The notes beneath the pieces were generated by a model. It did no database searches and was not told the DNA's origin. It saw only the letters and a list, made by a program, of their open reading frames with translations. Position numbers and translations under genes: made by a program. Positions 1 to 6,150 of a stretch of DNA of 6,333 bases are shown here, piece after piece (the first letter of the stretch is position 1; every line of letters begins with the position of its first letter). This DNA is from Burkholderiaceae bacterium (GTDB lineage: Bacteria; Pseudomonadota; Gammaproteobacteria; Burkholderiales; Burkholderiaceae), in the NCBI GenBank assembly GCA_017998575.1, contig JAGOCV010000240.1:1-6333 (forward strand). Direction: 5' to 3'.

Positions 1-1
1 G

Positions 2-2293
2 TCGGCGGGTGTGCGCGCGATGATCCCGCGGCTGGAACAGGACCTGCCAGCCGGCGTGTCGATCGCCATCGCCAACGACAACTCGGTCTTCATCGATCGT
101 TCGATCAAGAACGTCTACCGCACCATCGCCGAGGCCGTGGCGCTGGTGGCGCTGGTGATCTTCGTGTTCCTGCGCACGCTGCGCGCGTCCGTCATTCCCA
201 TCGTCACGATTCCGGTCAGCCTGATCGGCACCTTCGCGCTGATGGCGTTGGCGGGCTTCTCGATCAATACGCTCACGTTGCTGGCACTGGTGCTGGCCAT
301 CGGCCTGGTGGTGGACGACGCCATCGTGATGCTTGAGAACATCTACCGCCACATCGAGGAAGGGCTCGATCCCTTCTCGGCGTCCATCAAGGGCGCGCGC
401 GAGATCGGCTTCGCGGTCATCACCATGACGCTGACGCTGGTGGCGGTGTATGCGCCGCTGGCATTCACGCCCGGACGCACCGGCCGGCTGTTCGTCGAGT
501 TCGCCCTGGCTCTGGCGGGCGCGGTGGTGGTGTCGGGCTTCGTGGCGCTCACGCTCACGCCCATGATGTGCTCGCTGCTGCTCAAGCACAACCCCAAGCC
601 CGGGCGTTTCGACCGCGGCATGGAGCGGCTGCTCACGCGCACGTCGAACGGCTACGGCCAGGTGCTGCGCTGGATCATCTCGACCGGCTGGAAGCCCTCG
701 CCCGAACAAGCGCAGCGAGGTGGCGCGGCCACAGCGCTCAAGCGCTTTTTCCTGCAGGCGCGCTGGATCGTCGTGGCCGGAATGCTGTTCATCGGCCTGG
801 TGATCGCGCTGGTGTTTCCGGGCATGCGGCAGGAGCTCTCGCCGATGGAAGACCGCGGCGTCATCTCGGCCACGCTCACGGCGCCGGATGGCTCCACGCT
901 CGCCTACACCGACCGGTACGCCGCAGCCATGGAGAAGCTCGGAGAGCAGTATCCCGAGTTCGACAAGATCTTCGCCAACGTCGGCAACCCCTCGGTATCG
1001 CAGGGCAATGTGACCTACCGCACCGTGGATTGGGACGAGCGCAGCCGCAGCACCATGCAGATGGCGCGCGAGTTGGGCCCCAGGCTGGCCGCGCTGCCGG
1101 GTGTCATGGCCTTTCCGATCACGCCCCCGTCGCTGGGTCAGGGCTTCCGCGACCGTCCGGTGAACTTCGTCATCCAGACGTCGGACTCCTACCAGAACCT
1201 CAACCAGGTCGTGCGCGCCTTCATGGAAGAGCTGGCCAAACAGCCCGGCATCCTCCAGCCCGACGTCGACCTGCGCCTGAACAAGCCCGAGTTGCGCCTG
1301 GACGTCGATCGCACCCGTGCGGCCGATCTGGGGGTGTCGGTGGACGTGGTGGCGCGCGCCGTGGAAACCATGCTGGGCGGGCGCAATGTCACGCGCTACA
1401 AGCGCGATGCGGAGCAATACGACGTGGTGGTGCAGACGCAGGCTTCGGGCCGCACCACGCCGGAAGACATCGACAGCATTTACGTGCGGGGGCGCAACGA
1501 CACCATGATCCCGCTGTCATCGCTGGTGACGGTGCGCGAGACGGTGAGCCCGCGCGAGCTCAACCACTTCGGCCAGCGGCGCTCGGCCACCATTTCGGCC
1601 AATCTCTCGCCCGACTACTCGCTGGGCGAGGCGCTGGCGTACATGAACCAGGCGGCGGCCAAGGTGCTCAAGCCCGGCTACACGACGGACCTCAACGGCA
1701 CCTCGCGCGAGTTCCGCAACTCGCAGGGCGCGCTGGCCGTGGTATTCGTGCTGGCGCTGGTGTTCATCTTCCTCGTGCTGGCCGCCCAGTTCGAGAGCTT
1801 CGTCGATCCGCTGGTCATCATGCTGGCCGTGCCGCTGTCGATGGTGGGCGCGCTGCTGGCGCTCAAGTGGTCGGGCGGATCGCTCAACGTCTATTCGCAG
1901 ATCGGGCTCATCACGCTGGTGGGGCTGATCACCAAGCACGGCATCCTCATCGTGGAGTTCACCAACCAGTTGCGCGAACACGGCCTGGAGATGGTGGATG
2001 CACTGGTGCAAGCCGCCTCGCAGCGGCTGCGCCCCATCATGATGACCACCGGCGCCATGGTGCTGGGCGCTGTGCCGCTGGCGATTGCCACCGGGGCCGG
2101 CGCCGAGAGCCGCCAGCAGATCGGCTGGGTGATCGTGGGCGGCATGTCGCTGGGTACGCTGCTCACCGTGTTCGTGGTGCCGACGATGTATTCCCTGCTC
2201 GCGCGCAGCACCGTGCCCGGGGCTAAAACTGCCTCTGTCAGAGAAGAGCCCGATCAGCCGAACGTTACAAGTGGGGATTACATCGCCAAGTAA
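2..2293 (+). CDS. RND-family (HAE1) multidrug efflux pump, inner-membrane permease subunit, 5'-truncated by window edge
   Basis: This is the proton-driven inner-membrane component of a tripartite RND drug-efflux pump (AcrB/MexB-like), which would work with a periplasmic adaptor and an outer-membrane channel. About 763 codons are visible, against roughly 1030-1050 for the family, so TM1 and the first porter subdomains lie before the window. The frame is open from base 2, and the GTG at 11 is an internal codon, not a start. TM4 carries the Asp-Asp proton-relay pair (codons 314-319, within GLVVDDAIVMLENIYR). The TM10 lysine of the relay is at 1934-1936 (GLITKHGILIVEF). TM2-TM6 span about 130-590, TM7 about 760-830, the second periplasmic porter/docking region about 830-1720, and TM8-TM12 about 1730-2210. 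Adaptor and outer-membrane genes would be outside the window. The family assignment is firm. The substrate and the exact subfamily cannot be read from the sequence, so no symbol is given. The last 24 or so codons have unusual codon use (see findings). Confidence 0.95.
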   Translation, partial: SAGVRAMIPRLEQDLPAGVSIAIANDNSVFIDRSIKNVYRTIAEAVALVALVIFVFLRTLRASVIPIVTIPVSLIGTFALMALAGFSINTLTLLALVLAIGLVVDDAIVMLENIYRHIEEGLDPFSASIKGAREIGFAVITMTLTLVAVYAPLAFTPGRTGRLFVEFALALAGAVVVSGFVALTLTPMMCSLLLKHNPKPGRFDRGMERLLTRTSNGYGQVLRWIISTGWKPSPEQAQRGGAATALKRFFLQARWIVVAGMLFIGLVIALVFPGMRQELSPMEDRGVISATLTAPDGSTLAYTDRYAAAMEKLGEQYPEFDKIFANVGNPSVSQGNVTYRTVDWDERSRSTMQMARELGPRLAALPGVMAFPITPPSLGQGFRDRPVNFVIQTSDSYQNLNQVVRAFMEELAKQPGILQPDVDLRLNKPELRLDVDRTRAADLGVSVDVVARAVETMLGGRNVTRYKRDAEQYDVVVQTQASGRTTPEDIDSIYVRGRNDTMIPLSSLVTVRETVSPRELNHFGQRRSATISANLSPDYSLGEALAYMNQAAAKVLKPGYTTDLNGTSREFRNSQGALAVVFVLALVFIFLVLAAQFESFVDPLVIMLAVPLSMVGALLALKWSGGSLNVYSQIGLITLVGLITKHGILIVEFTNQLREHGLEMVDALVQAASQRLRPIMMTTGAMVLGAVPLAIATGAGAESRQQIGWVIVGGMSLGTLLTVFVVPTMYSLLARSTVPGAKTASVREEPDQPNVTSGDYIAK

Positions 2294-2325
2294 ACTGGTC
2301 CGCATCCTTTTTGTATCTGCAACCC

Positions 2326-2330
2326 AGGAG
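2326..2330 (+). promoter_or_regulatory. Ribosome binding site fixing the start of the DUF883 gene
   Basis: An AGGAG Shine-Dalgarno core lies 7 nt before ATG 2338. It supports that ATG over the in-frame TTG at 2311, which would add nine residues and place this site inside the coding sequence. Confidence 0.8.
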
Positions 2331-2337
2331 AAAGAGC

Positions 2338-2673
2338 ATGCCGAAGTCCAAGACCCAGAACATCGCCGCCGCCTCGCAGGCCGAACTCGAGAATTTGCTC
2401 GCCGACCTGCGCACGCTGCTGGACAAGGAAGAAATTTCCGCCCTGCCTGAAGTTCGCGCCATCCGCGAACGCGTTGAAGAAGGCATCGAGAGTGTGCGCG
2501 ACACCGCGTCGAGCATCGCTCACGAGGCTGCCGAGCGTGCCCGCGAGGCAGCCCGCCGCGCCAAGGAAGCAGCCGAAGTGGCCGACAAATACGCCCATGA
2601 AGAGCCGTGGCGCGTGGCCGGCGTGGCGCTGGGCGTGGGCACGCTGATCGGTTTCCTGCTGGCTCGCCGCTGA
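2338..2673 (+). CDS. DUF883 family protein, YqjD/ElaB/YgaM-like C-tail-anchored membrane protein
   Basis: This 111-residue protein has the YqjD/ElaB architecture. A soluble charged N-terminal part (1-45) is followed by an Ala/Glu/Arg-rich amphipathic helix, probably a coiled coil (about 46-86). Then comes the family signature DKYAHEEPWRVAG and a C-terminal glycine-rich membrane helix (about 93-109, glycines at 95, 99, 101 and 105) ending in LLARR. In E. coli, YqjD is a stationary-phase inner-membrane protein that binds ribosomes through its N-terminal part; a similar role here is inference. ATG 2338 is chosen for its strong AGGAG. It is the first of three genes on this strand, and the next starts 10 bp later, as in the yqjD-yqjE order of enterobacteria. 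Any promoter would have to lie in the 44-bp gap or the 3' end of the pump gene. The family call is secure. Confidence 0.9.
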   Translation: MPKSKTQNIAAASQAELENLLADLRTLLDKEEISALPEVRAIRERVEEGIESVRDTASSIAHEAAERAREAARRAKEAAEVADKYAHEEPWRVAGVALGVGTLIGFLLARR

Positions 2674-2683
2674 TCGGTCGGCT

Positions 2684-3079
2684 GTGGACTGGCTCAGGAT
2701 CCTCGGCATCGATGCGCGCCTGGCGCGCTACCGTCGCCTCGCGGCGGAGGCCGCCGTGGCGGCGGAAGACCGGGCCGAGCTGATTGCCATCGAGTGGCAG
2801 GAAGAGAAGGAGCGTTTTGCTCGCATGGTGGTGCTGGGCGTGCTCGCCTCGGCACTGGCCATCGTGGCGTTGACCGTTTTCTCCATGGCGGTCATGGTGC
2901 ACTTCTGGGATTCCGGCCACCGGACGCAGGCTGCGTGGTGCGTGGCATTCGCGTGGCTTGTGATATGGGCAGGACTGGTCGCCACACTGGTGCGCACCTG
3001 CCGCGACGGCCGTGAAGCGTTCGCGCTCACACGGCAGGAACTCGCCCGTGACTGGGCGCAACTGAAGGAGCGCCTGTGA
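2684..3079 (+). CDS. YqjE-like / 'phage holin family' (Holin-X superfamily) two-helix membrane protein
   Basis: This 131-residue protein has a basic/acidic amphipathic N-terminal helix (about 10-47) and two hydrophobic segments (about 48-72 and 83-103). A charged C-terminal tail follows (REAFALTRQELARDWAQLKERL region, 110-131), with the 'TRxEL-x-D' ending typical of YqjE-like proteins (PF07332 type). Despite the 'holin' label these are chromosomal envelope proteins found next to yqjD homologues, and nothing here suggests a prophage. The GTG start at 2684 lies 10 bp after the preceding stop and has no clear Shine-Dalgarno, so translation may depend on coupling. Its stop overlaps the next start by 4 bp (GTGA). 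The molecular role of the family is not established; adjacency to a DUF883 gene suggests joint work at the inner membrane. Confidence 0.85.
   Translation: MDWLRILGIDARLARYRRLAAEAAVAAEDRAELIAIEWQEEKERFARMVVLGVLASALAIVALTVFSMAVMVHFWDSGHRTQAAWCVAFAWLVIWAGLVATLVRTCRDGREAFALTRQELARDWAQLKERL
3065..3070 (+). promoter_or_regulatory. Ribosome binding site for the third small membrane-protein gene
   Basis: AAGGAG lies 5 nt before GTG 3076, inside the last codons of the preceding gene. It supports this GTG start and the 4-bp stop/start overlap, and so translational coupling of the two genes. Confidence 0.7.
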
Positions 3080-3453
3080 GCAGTTTGCCTCCGTCTTCCT
3101 CGATGCCGCCTGTCGGCAGCTCGGTGCGCGACGCCCACAAGGCTGTCGTCGTGGCACGCGTGAAACGCCAGCGCGAGCGGTGGCAGGCCGGCCTCGCCGC
3201 CGATGCAGCCAATGCAGCGAGTGCGGCGGCAACGGCGGCGGCCGATGTCGCCGAGTCCGCCGCACGGGTGGCGGTGGCCCGGCCCGTGCTGACGCTGCCT
3301 CCGGAGGAGTTTCCGCGTAGCGTGACCATGCAGCTGGTGATGCGCCACCCGGCATTGGCCATCGGTGCCGTGGCGCTGGTACTGGCCATCGGCCCGTCCA
3401 GGCTGGCTCGCAGTGCGAGCTGGCTGCTGCCGATGCTGATGCGTCGCTACTGA
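3076..3453 (+). CDS. Alanine-rich single-pass membrane protein of unknown function, third gene of the yqjD/yqjE-like set
   Basis: This 125-residue protein matches no family I can name with certainty. It has a Ser/Pro-rich start (1-16), a basic stretch (about 20-38, VARVKRQRERW) and a very Ala-rich helix (39-69, nearly half Ala). A short linker with PPEEFPRS (75-82) follows. Next comes a hydrophobic segment beginning at RHPALAIGAVALVLAIG (90-106) and a basic, hydrophobic C-terminus (SWLLPMLMRRY). The layout of helix, 'HPALA' entry and terminal membrane helix resembles the YqjK-like third members of such operons, but the sequence is too simple to claim homology. A good Shine-Dalgarno, the GTGA overlap with the upstream gene and a strong terminator 18 bp after the stop make it a real last gene of the operon. 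Low-complexity composition could mislead similarity searches. Confidence 0.8.
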   Translation: MSSLPPSSSMPPVGSSVRDAHKAVVVARVKRQRERWQAGLAADAANAASAAATAAADVAESAARVAVARPVLTLPPEEFPRSVTMQLVMRHPALAIGAVALVLAIGPSRLARSASWLLPMLMRRY

Positions 3454-3456
3454 CGC

Positions 3457-3472
3457 TCGGCCTTCAGGCCGA
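3457..3472. repeat. Small inverted repeat TCGGCC-TTCA-GGCCGA preceding the terminator
   Basis: This is a perfect 6-bp stem with a 4-nt loop, 3 bp after the stop of the upstream gene. Its right arm shares bases 3471-3472 (one base pair of the terminator stem), so the two hairpins can nearly stack or slightly compete. It may extend the terminator structure or protect the 3' end of the transcript; that role is inference. Confidence 0.55.
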
Positions 3473-3515
3473 CGCCGCCGGCCCGGTGCAAGCCGTGACG
3501 GCGGCGTTTTCTTTT
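3472..3515 (+). terminator. Rho-independent terminator of the small membrane-protein operon
   Basis: A perfect 9-bp GC-rich stem, ACGCCGCCG (3472-3480) pairing with CGGCGGCGT (3499-3507), encloses an 18-nt loop that can itself pair CGG with CCG. It runs straight into TTTTCTTTT (3507-3515). The T-tract is on the plus strand only, so it serves the 2338-3453 operon. On the minus strand it is a hairpin without a U-tract after it and is not a canonical terminator for mobA. Confidence 0.85.
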
Positions 3516-3526
3516 GGAGACGTCTT

Positions 3527-4183
3527 TCAGCGAGCGTCGGACAAGGAAGCGAGGTTCGCCAGATCCGCCGCCGTGTTGGCGTTGGCGAAGGCCTGCGGAT
3601 CGTCGTGCGACAGATCGAACGGAACCAGAACGGCACCCTCGCTTTCGGCCCACTCGCGCACACGCCGGCCGCCACCCAGCAGAAACTGTTCGAGCGCGAT
3701 CCGCAGGCCGACGTGTGCAAGGCAGAACGCCGGCTCGGCCTGCAGCCGGCCACTGGCGTCACGCGTGGCGGCCAAGGCCAGCGGCGCGGCGTTTTCCGTG
3801 GCGGCGCGCGTCAGGCGCGCCACCAGATCGGCTGGAAAGCGCGGGCTGTCGCAGGGTACGGTGCAGACCCAGGTTGTGCGCGCCTGGACCATCGCTGTCA
3901 ACAGGCCAGCCAACGGGCCGTGAAAACCTGTCAGCGTGTCAGGCCACACGGCCACCCCCCAGCTCGCGTAGGTCGGGGCGTGACGGTTGGCGCTGATGGC
4001 GCTCGCTCTCACTTGCGGTGCCAGCCGTTCGAGCGCGTGGCGCGCGAGCGGGCGGCCATGCCATGGCACCAGACCCTTGTCGATACCGCCCATGCGGCTG
4101 CCGCGTCCGCCGGCCAGCACGATACCTGTGATGGTGTCGCGCGTCGGCGACTGGAGCCGGGCAGGGGCCGCTGACCGCGCCAT
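3527..4183 (-). CDS. mobA: Molybdenum cofactor guanylyltransferase MobA
   Basis: MobA transfers GMP from GTP to Mo-molybdopterin, giving the bis-MGD precursor used by DMSO-reductase-family enzymes such as nitrate reductase and formate dehydrogenase; it acts in the cytoplasm. The 218-residue protein shows the nucleotidyltransferase loop LAGGRGSRMGGIDKGL (23-38) with the conserved Lys36. PDTLTGFHGPLAG follows (81-93, Asp82), then the metal-binding Asp112 in VPCDSPRFP and the C-terminal NANTAADL (201-208), a variant of the usual N-x-NTPEDL. Length is normal apart from about 15 extra residues before the core. No closer start codon exists, so ATG 4183 is used. It begins 5 bp after the moaA stop, with only a weak ribosome site, so the two genes are probably cotranscribed and coupled. 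It converges on the yqjD-like operon. moeA, often found next in Burkholderiales, does not follow here. Confidence 0.95.
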   Translation of the reverse strand: MARSAAPARLQSPTRDTITGIVLAGGRGSRMGGIDKGLVPWHGRPLARHALERLAPQVRASAISANRHAPTYASWGVAVWPDTLTGFHGPLAGLLTAMVQARTTWVCTVPCDSPRFPADLVARLTRAATENAAPLALAATRDASGRLQAEPAFCLAHVGLRIALEQFLLGGGRRVREWAESEGAVLVPFDLSHDDPQAFANANTAADLANLASLSDAR

Positions 4184-4188
4184 GGGCG

Positions 4189-5325
4189 TCAGCCGCCGAT
4201 GTAGCTCATCTCGACGCGGGCCGCCGGGGCGAGCGGCTCGCCGGCCTGCGGGTCGGCGCGCAGTTCGGAATAGCGGTCGGTGCGGCTTTGCCAGACGGCG
4301 GCCACGGCGCCGGCCAGCGCCTGGTCGTCCGATCCATCGCGCAGCACGGTGCGCAGATCGTGGCCGCGCGTGGCGAAGAGGCAGGTGTAGAGCTGGCCTT
4401 CGGTCGAGAGGCGGGCGCGGTTGCAGTCGCCGCAGAAGGCCTGTGTCACGCTGCCGATCACGCCGATCTCACCCAGCGCGGGATCGTGCCGACCTTGGGC
4501 GTCGGCATAGCCCCAGCGCTCGGCCGTCTCGCCCGGCGCGCTGGCCGACAGCGGCACCAGCGGCAGTTCGGCGCCAATGAGCGCGACCACCTCCGATGAG
4601 GGCAGTACGTCGTCCATGCGCCAGCCATTGGTGGTGCCCACATCCATGTATTCGATGAAACGCAGCACCACGCCGGTGCCGCGGAAGTGCCGCGCCATCG
4701 GCAGGATTTCGTGCTCGTTGGTACCGCGCTTGACCACCATGTTGACCTTGATCGGCCCCAGGCCCGCTTCGCGCGCGGCCTCGATGCCGTCCAGCACATC
4801 GGCCACCGGGAAGTCCACATCGTTCATGCGGCGGAAGACGGCGTCGTCCAGACCGTCCAGGCTCACGGTGACGCGCTGCAGGCCGGCATCGCGCAACGCC
4901 CGCGCCTTGCGGCGCAGCAGGGAGCCGTTGGTGGTGAGCGTGAGGTCCAGCGGCGCGCCCTCGGACGTGCGAAGGGCCGCCAGCTGGGCGATCAGCGTCT
5001 CGATGTTCTTGCGCAGCAGGGGTTCGCCCCCCGTGAGGCGGATCTTGCGCACGCCCAGCGCCACGAATTCGCGCGCCAGCCGCGTGATTTCCTCGAACGA
5101 GAGCAGCGAGGCATGGGGCAGATAGCGGTAATCCTTGCCGAACACCTCCTTGGGCATGCAGTAGCTGCAGCGGAAGTTGCAGCGGTCGGTCACGCTGATG
5201 CGCAGGTCCCGCAGCGGTCGGCCACGGGTGTCCGACAGCGGCGAGCCGGGCGCTGGCAAGCTCATTCCGGCAGGACGCACAATGCGGCTGCGCAGATCGA
5301 CGAGAGGAACGAAGCGCTCGGACAT
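4189..5325 (-). CDS. moaA: GTP 3',8-cyclase MoaA (radical SAM, molybdenum cofactor biosynthesis)
   Basis: MoaA carries out the first step of molybdopterin synthesis: radical-SAM conversion of GTP to 3',8-cyclo-7,8-dihydro-GTP, which MoaC then turns into cPMP. The 378-residue protein has both Fe-S cluster sites. The N-terminal radical-SAM CxxxCxxC is Cys49, Cys53 and Cys56 ([11 protein letters not shown]). The C-terminal substrate-binding CX2CX13C is Cys298, Cys301 and Cys315. Also present are GGEPLL (99-104), TTNG (131-134), SLDGL (155-159), the MoaA stretch [14 protein letters not shown] (222-235), and the terminal Gly-Gly (SYIGG) that inserts into the active site. All key residues are intact. 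ATG 5325 gives the N-terminus [10 protein letters not shown]; Met21 (ATG 5265) is a possible shorter start. No clear Shine-Dalgarno precedes 5325. The 70-bp gap to the upstream same-strand gene could hold a promoter. mobA follows directly. Confidence 0.97.
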   Translation of the reverse strand: MSERFVPLVDLRSRIVRPAGMSLPAPGSPLSDTRGRPLRDLRISVTDRCNFRCSYCMPKEVFGKDYRYLPHASLLSFEEITRLAREFVALGVRKIRLTGGEPLLRKNIETLIAQLAALRTSEGAPLDLTLTTNGSLLRRKARALRDAGLQRVTVSLDGLDDAVFRRMNDVDFPVADVLDGIEAAREAGLGPIKVNMVVKRGTNEHEILPMARHFRGTGVVLRFIEYMDVGTTNGWRMDDVLPSSEVVALIGAELPLVPLSASAPGETAERWGYADAQGRHDPALGEIGVIGSVTQAFCGDCNRARLSTEGQLYTCLFATRGHDLRTVLRDGSDDQALAGAVAAVWQSRTDRYSELRADPQAGEPLAPAARVEMSYIGG

Positions 5326-5395
5326 GGCGTGGATTGTGCCCGCAGCCCCCTCACCGCTGCAGAGTGGGGCGATTCATCGACGACGGGCGACGAGC

Positions 5396-6019
5396 CTACT
5401 GGCCCGCTCCGTGCGCCTGTGGCTTTTTGTGTTCAAAAGTTGCGATATGTTGAAAATGTATCGGCGTTGGGGCTTTGCGAACATCTGTGGCGCCGAGATT
5501 CCTGACGACGTCACCGAATGCGTCTTGAGCTGTCTGCCCGGGCGCGCCGGACGCAACGCGCGCTGCCGCATCCCGCACCAGGGCGTTCGCACGCCCCCAC
5601 AGTGCGGCGTGATGGGCGGGATGCGCCTGCAGTAGTTGCCGCAGGTGGCGATGAAGGTCGTTGAGCTGATCCTGCAGGCGGTCGAGCATGCCGCGCGCGG
5701 CCGTCGCATACCGGGAGCCCATGCGCGATATCAGCAACTGCAACAGCGCCCAACGGAGCACGTGAGGGTCGTCGGCGCGCGGCGGCGGGGCGCCCTCGCG
5801 CATGTCCGAGAAGGCCAGGGCGCGCCACAATGAATCGGCATAGGACTGCATGCGTTGATGCAGGGTCTCGTTTCCGGCGATGACGTGGTCGCCGTGAGGC
5901 ATGTCCGTCGGCGAGGGAAGGCGCCGCTCGGTTTGCGTGGTTGTAGTCGGCGGCAAGTATGACGACGTGCGAGACGTTGTGAACGTATACGCCGTCGGTG
6001 CAAAGCCTGGGGTGTTCAT
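5396..6019 (-). CDS. Uncharacterised protein, Ser/Thr/Pro-rich N-terminus and helical core
   Basis: I do not recognise a family. The reading frame encodes 207 residues from ATG 6019. GTG 6061 would add 14 residues but runs through a long inverted repeat, so ATG is preferred; neither start has a visible Shine-Dalgarno. Third codon positions are mostly G/C, as in neighbouring genes, which supports real coding. Residues 1-40 are polar and rich in Ser, Thr and Pro (for example YLPPTTTTQTERRLPSPT). There is no hydrophobic signal peptide or membrane segment. Residues 50-155 read as several amphipathic helices (LHQRMQSYADSLWRALAF; HVLRWALLQLLISRM; MLDRLQDQLNDLHRHLRQLL), like a helical bundle. The tail (181-207) is rich in His and Lys and comes from more AT-rich DNA. 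A disordered polar N-terminus plus helical core fits, among other things, a secreted or type III effector-like protein, but no secretion gene is in view. It lies on the moaA strand, 70 bp upstream of it. Confidence 0.7.
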   Translation of the reverse strand: MNTPGFAPTAYTFTTSRTSSYLPPTTTTQTERRLPSPTDMPHGDHVIAGNETLHQRMQSYADSLWRALAFSDMREGAPPPRADDPHVLRWALLQLLISRMGSRYATAARGMLDRLQDQLNDLHRHLRQLLQAHPAHHAALWGRANALVRDAAARVASGAPGQTAQDAFGDVVRNLGATDVRKAPTPIHFQHIATFEHKKPQAHGAGQ

Positions 6020-6021
6020 GA

Positions 6022-6067
6022 TCGGCTGTGTCCGGCGCGTCGCGCCGGAATGGATGGACACAGCCGA
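6022..6067. repeat. Long near-perfect inverted repeat next to the start of the uncharacterised gene
   Basis: The outer arms are a perfect 12-bp match: TCGGCTGTGTCC (6022-6033) and GGACACAGCCGA (6056-6067). Immediately inside lies GGCGCG-T-CGCGCC (6034-6046). Together they give an 18-bp pairing broken only by a 9-nt bulge (6047-6055) on one side. Because GGA occurs on both sides of the bulge, TCC (6031-6033) can pair with either copy, which yields the alternative perfect 9-bp palindrome 6031-6049. The repeat ends 2 nt before ATG 6019 on the minus strand. It could be an operator, an RNA hairpin covering the ribosome site, or a terminator without U-tract for the upstream dehydrogenase; the sequence does not decide. 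Confidence 0.75.
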
Positions 6068-6150
6068 ACTCTAGGCAGCGGGCCGCTCCCCTCGCGTGAC
6101 GGGAGCGAAGCGCAGGTTGCCGCCGCGAAGGCGCCGGGAAAGAAAGCCGG
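6068..6150. other. Intergenic spacer between the aldehyde dehydrogenase and the uncharacterised gene
   Basis: No gene is seen. It holds a 7-bp hairpin, CGCTCCC (6084-6090) with GGGAGCG (6101-6107), loop 10 nt. A second one, GCCGG (6133-6137) with CCGGC (6147-6151), overlaps the dehydrogenase stop codon. Neither is followed by a T-run in the minus direction, so neither is called a terminator. Confidence 0.5.

Noticed and set aside
568..2226. A 552-codon open frame on the plus strand, in a second frame inside the pump gene
   Set aside because: Its product is an Arg/Ala/Gly/His-rich low-complexity shadow, as expected when a high-GC gene is read out of frame. The pump frame has full family motifs.
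2311..2337. Upstream TTG start giving the DUF883 protein nine extra residues
   Set aside because: The AGGAG ribosome site lies inside that extension at ideal spacing to ATG 2338.
2684..3079. Prophage remnant suggested by the 'holin' family name
   Set aside because: No endolysin, structural, integrase or attachment-site signals are near. The context is the chromosomal yqjD/yqjE-type pair.
1517..3355. A 612-codon open frame on the minus strand
   Set aside because: It runs antisense through the pump 3' end and three well-supported small genes, with no recognisable domain. Long antisense open frames are common at this GC content.
2728..3762. A 344-codon open frame on the minus strand
   Set aside because: It crosses the terminator and overlaps several well-supported genes on both strands; composition is shadow-like.
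5326..5395. Molybdenum cofactor riboswitch upstream of moaA
   Set aside because: The gap is only 70 bp. It shows just short stems (for example GCCCC 5345-5349 with GGGGC 5366-5370), with nothing resembling the larger conserved aptamer.
4687..5505. A 272-codon open frame on the plus strand, antisense to moaA
   Set aside because: It is entirely explained as the complement of the moaA coding frame; no motif, ribosome site or independent support.
6084..6107. CGCTCCC/GGGAGCG hairpin as terminator of the aldehyde dehydrogenase
   Set aside because: The stem is only 7 bp and no T-run follows in the minus direction, so intrinsic termination is not supported.
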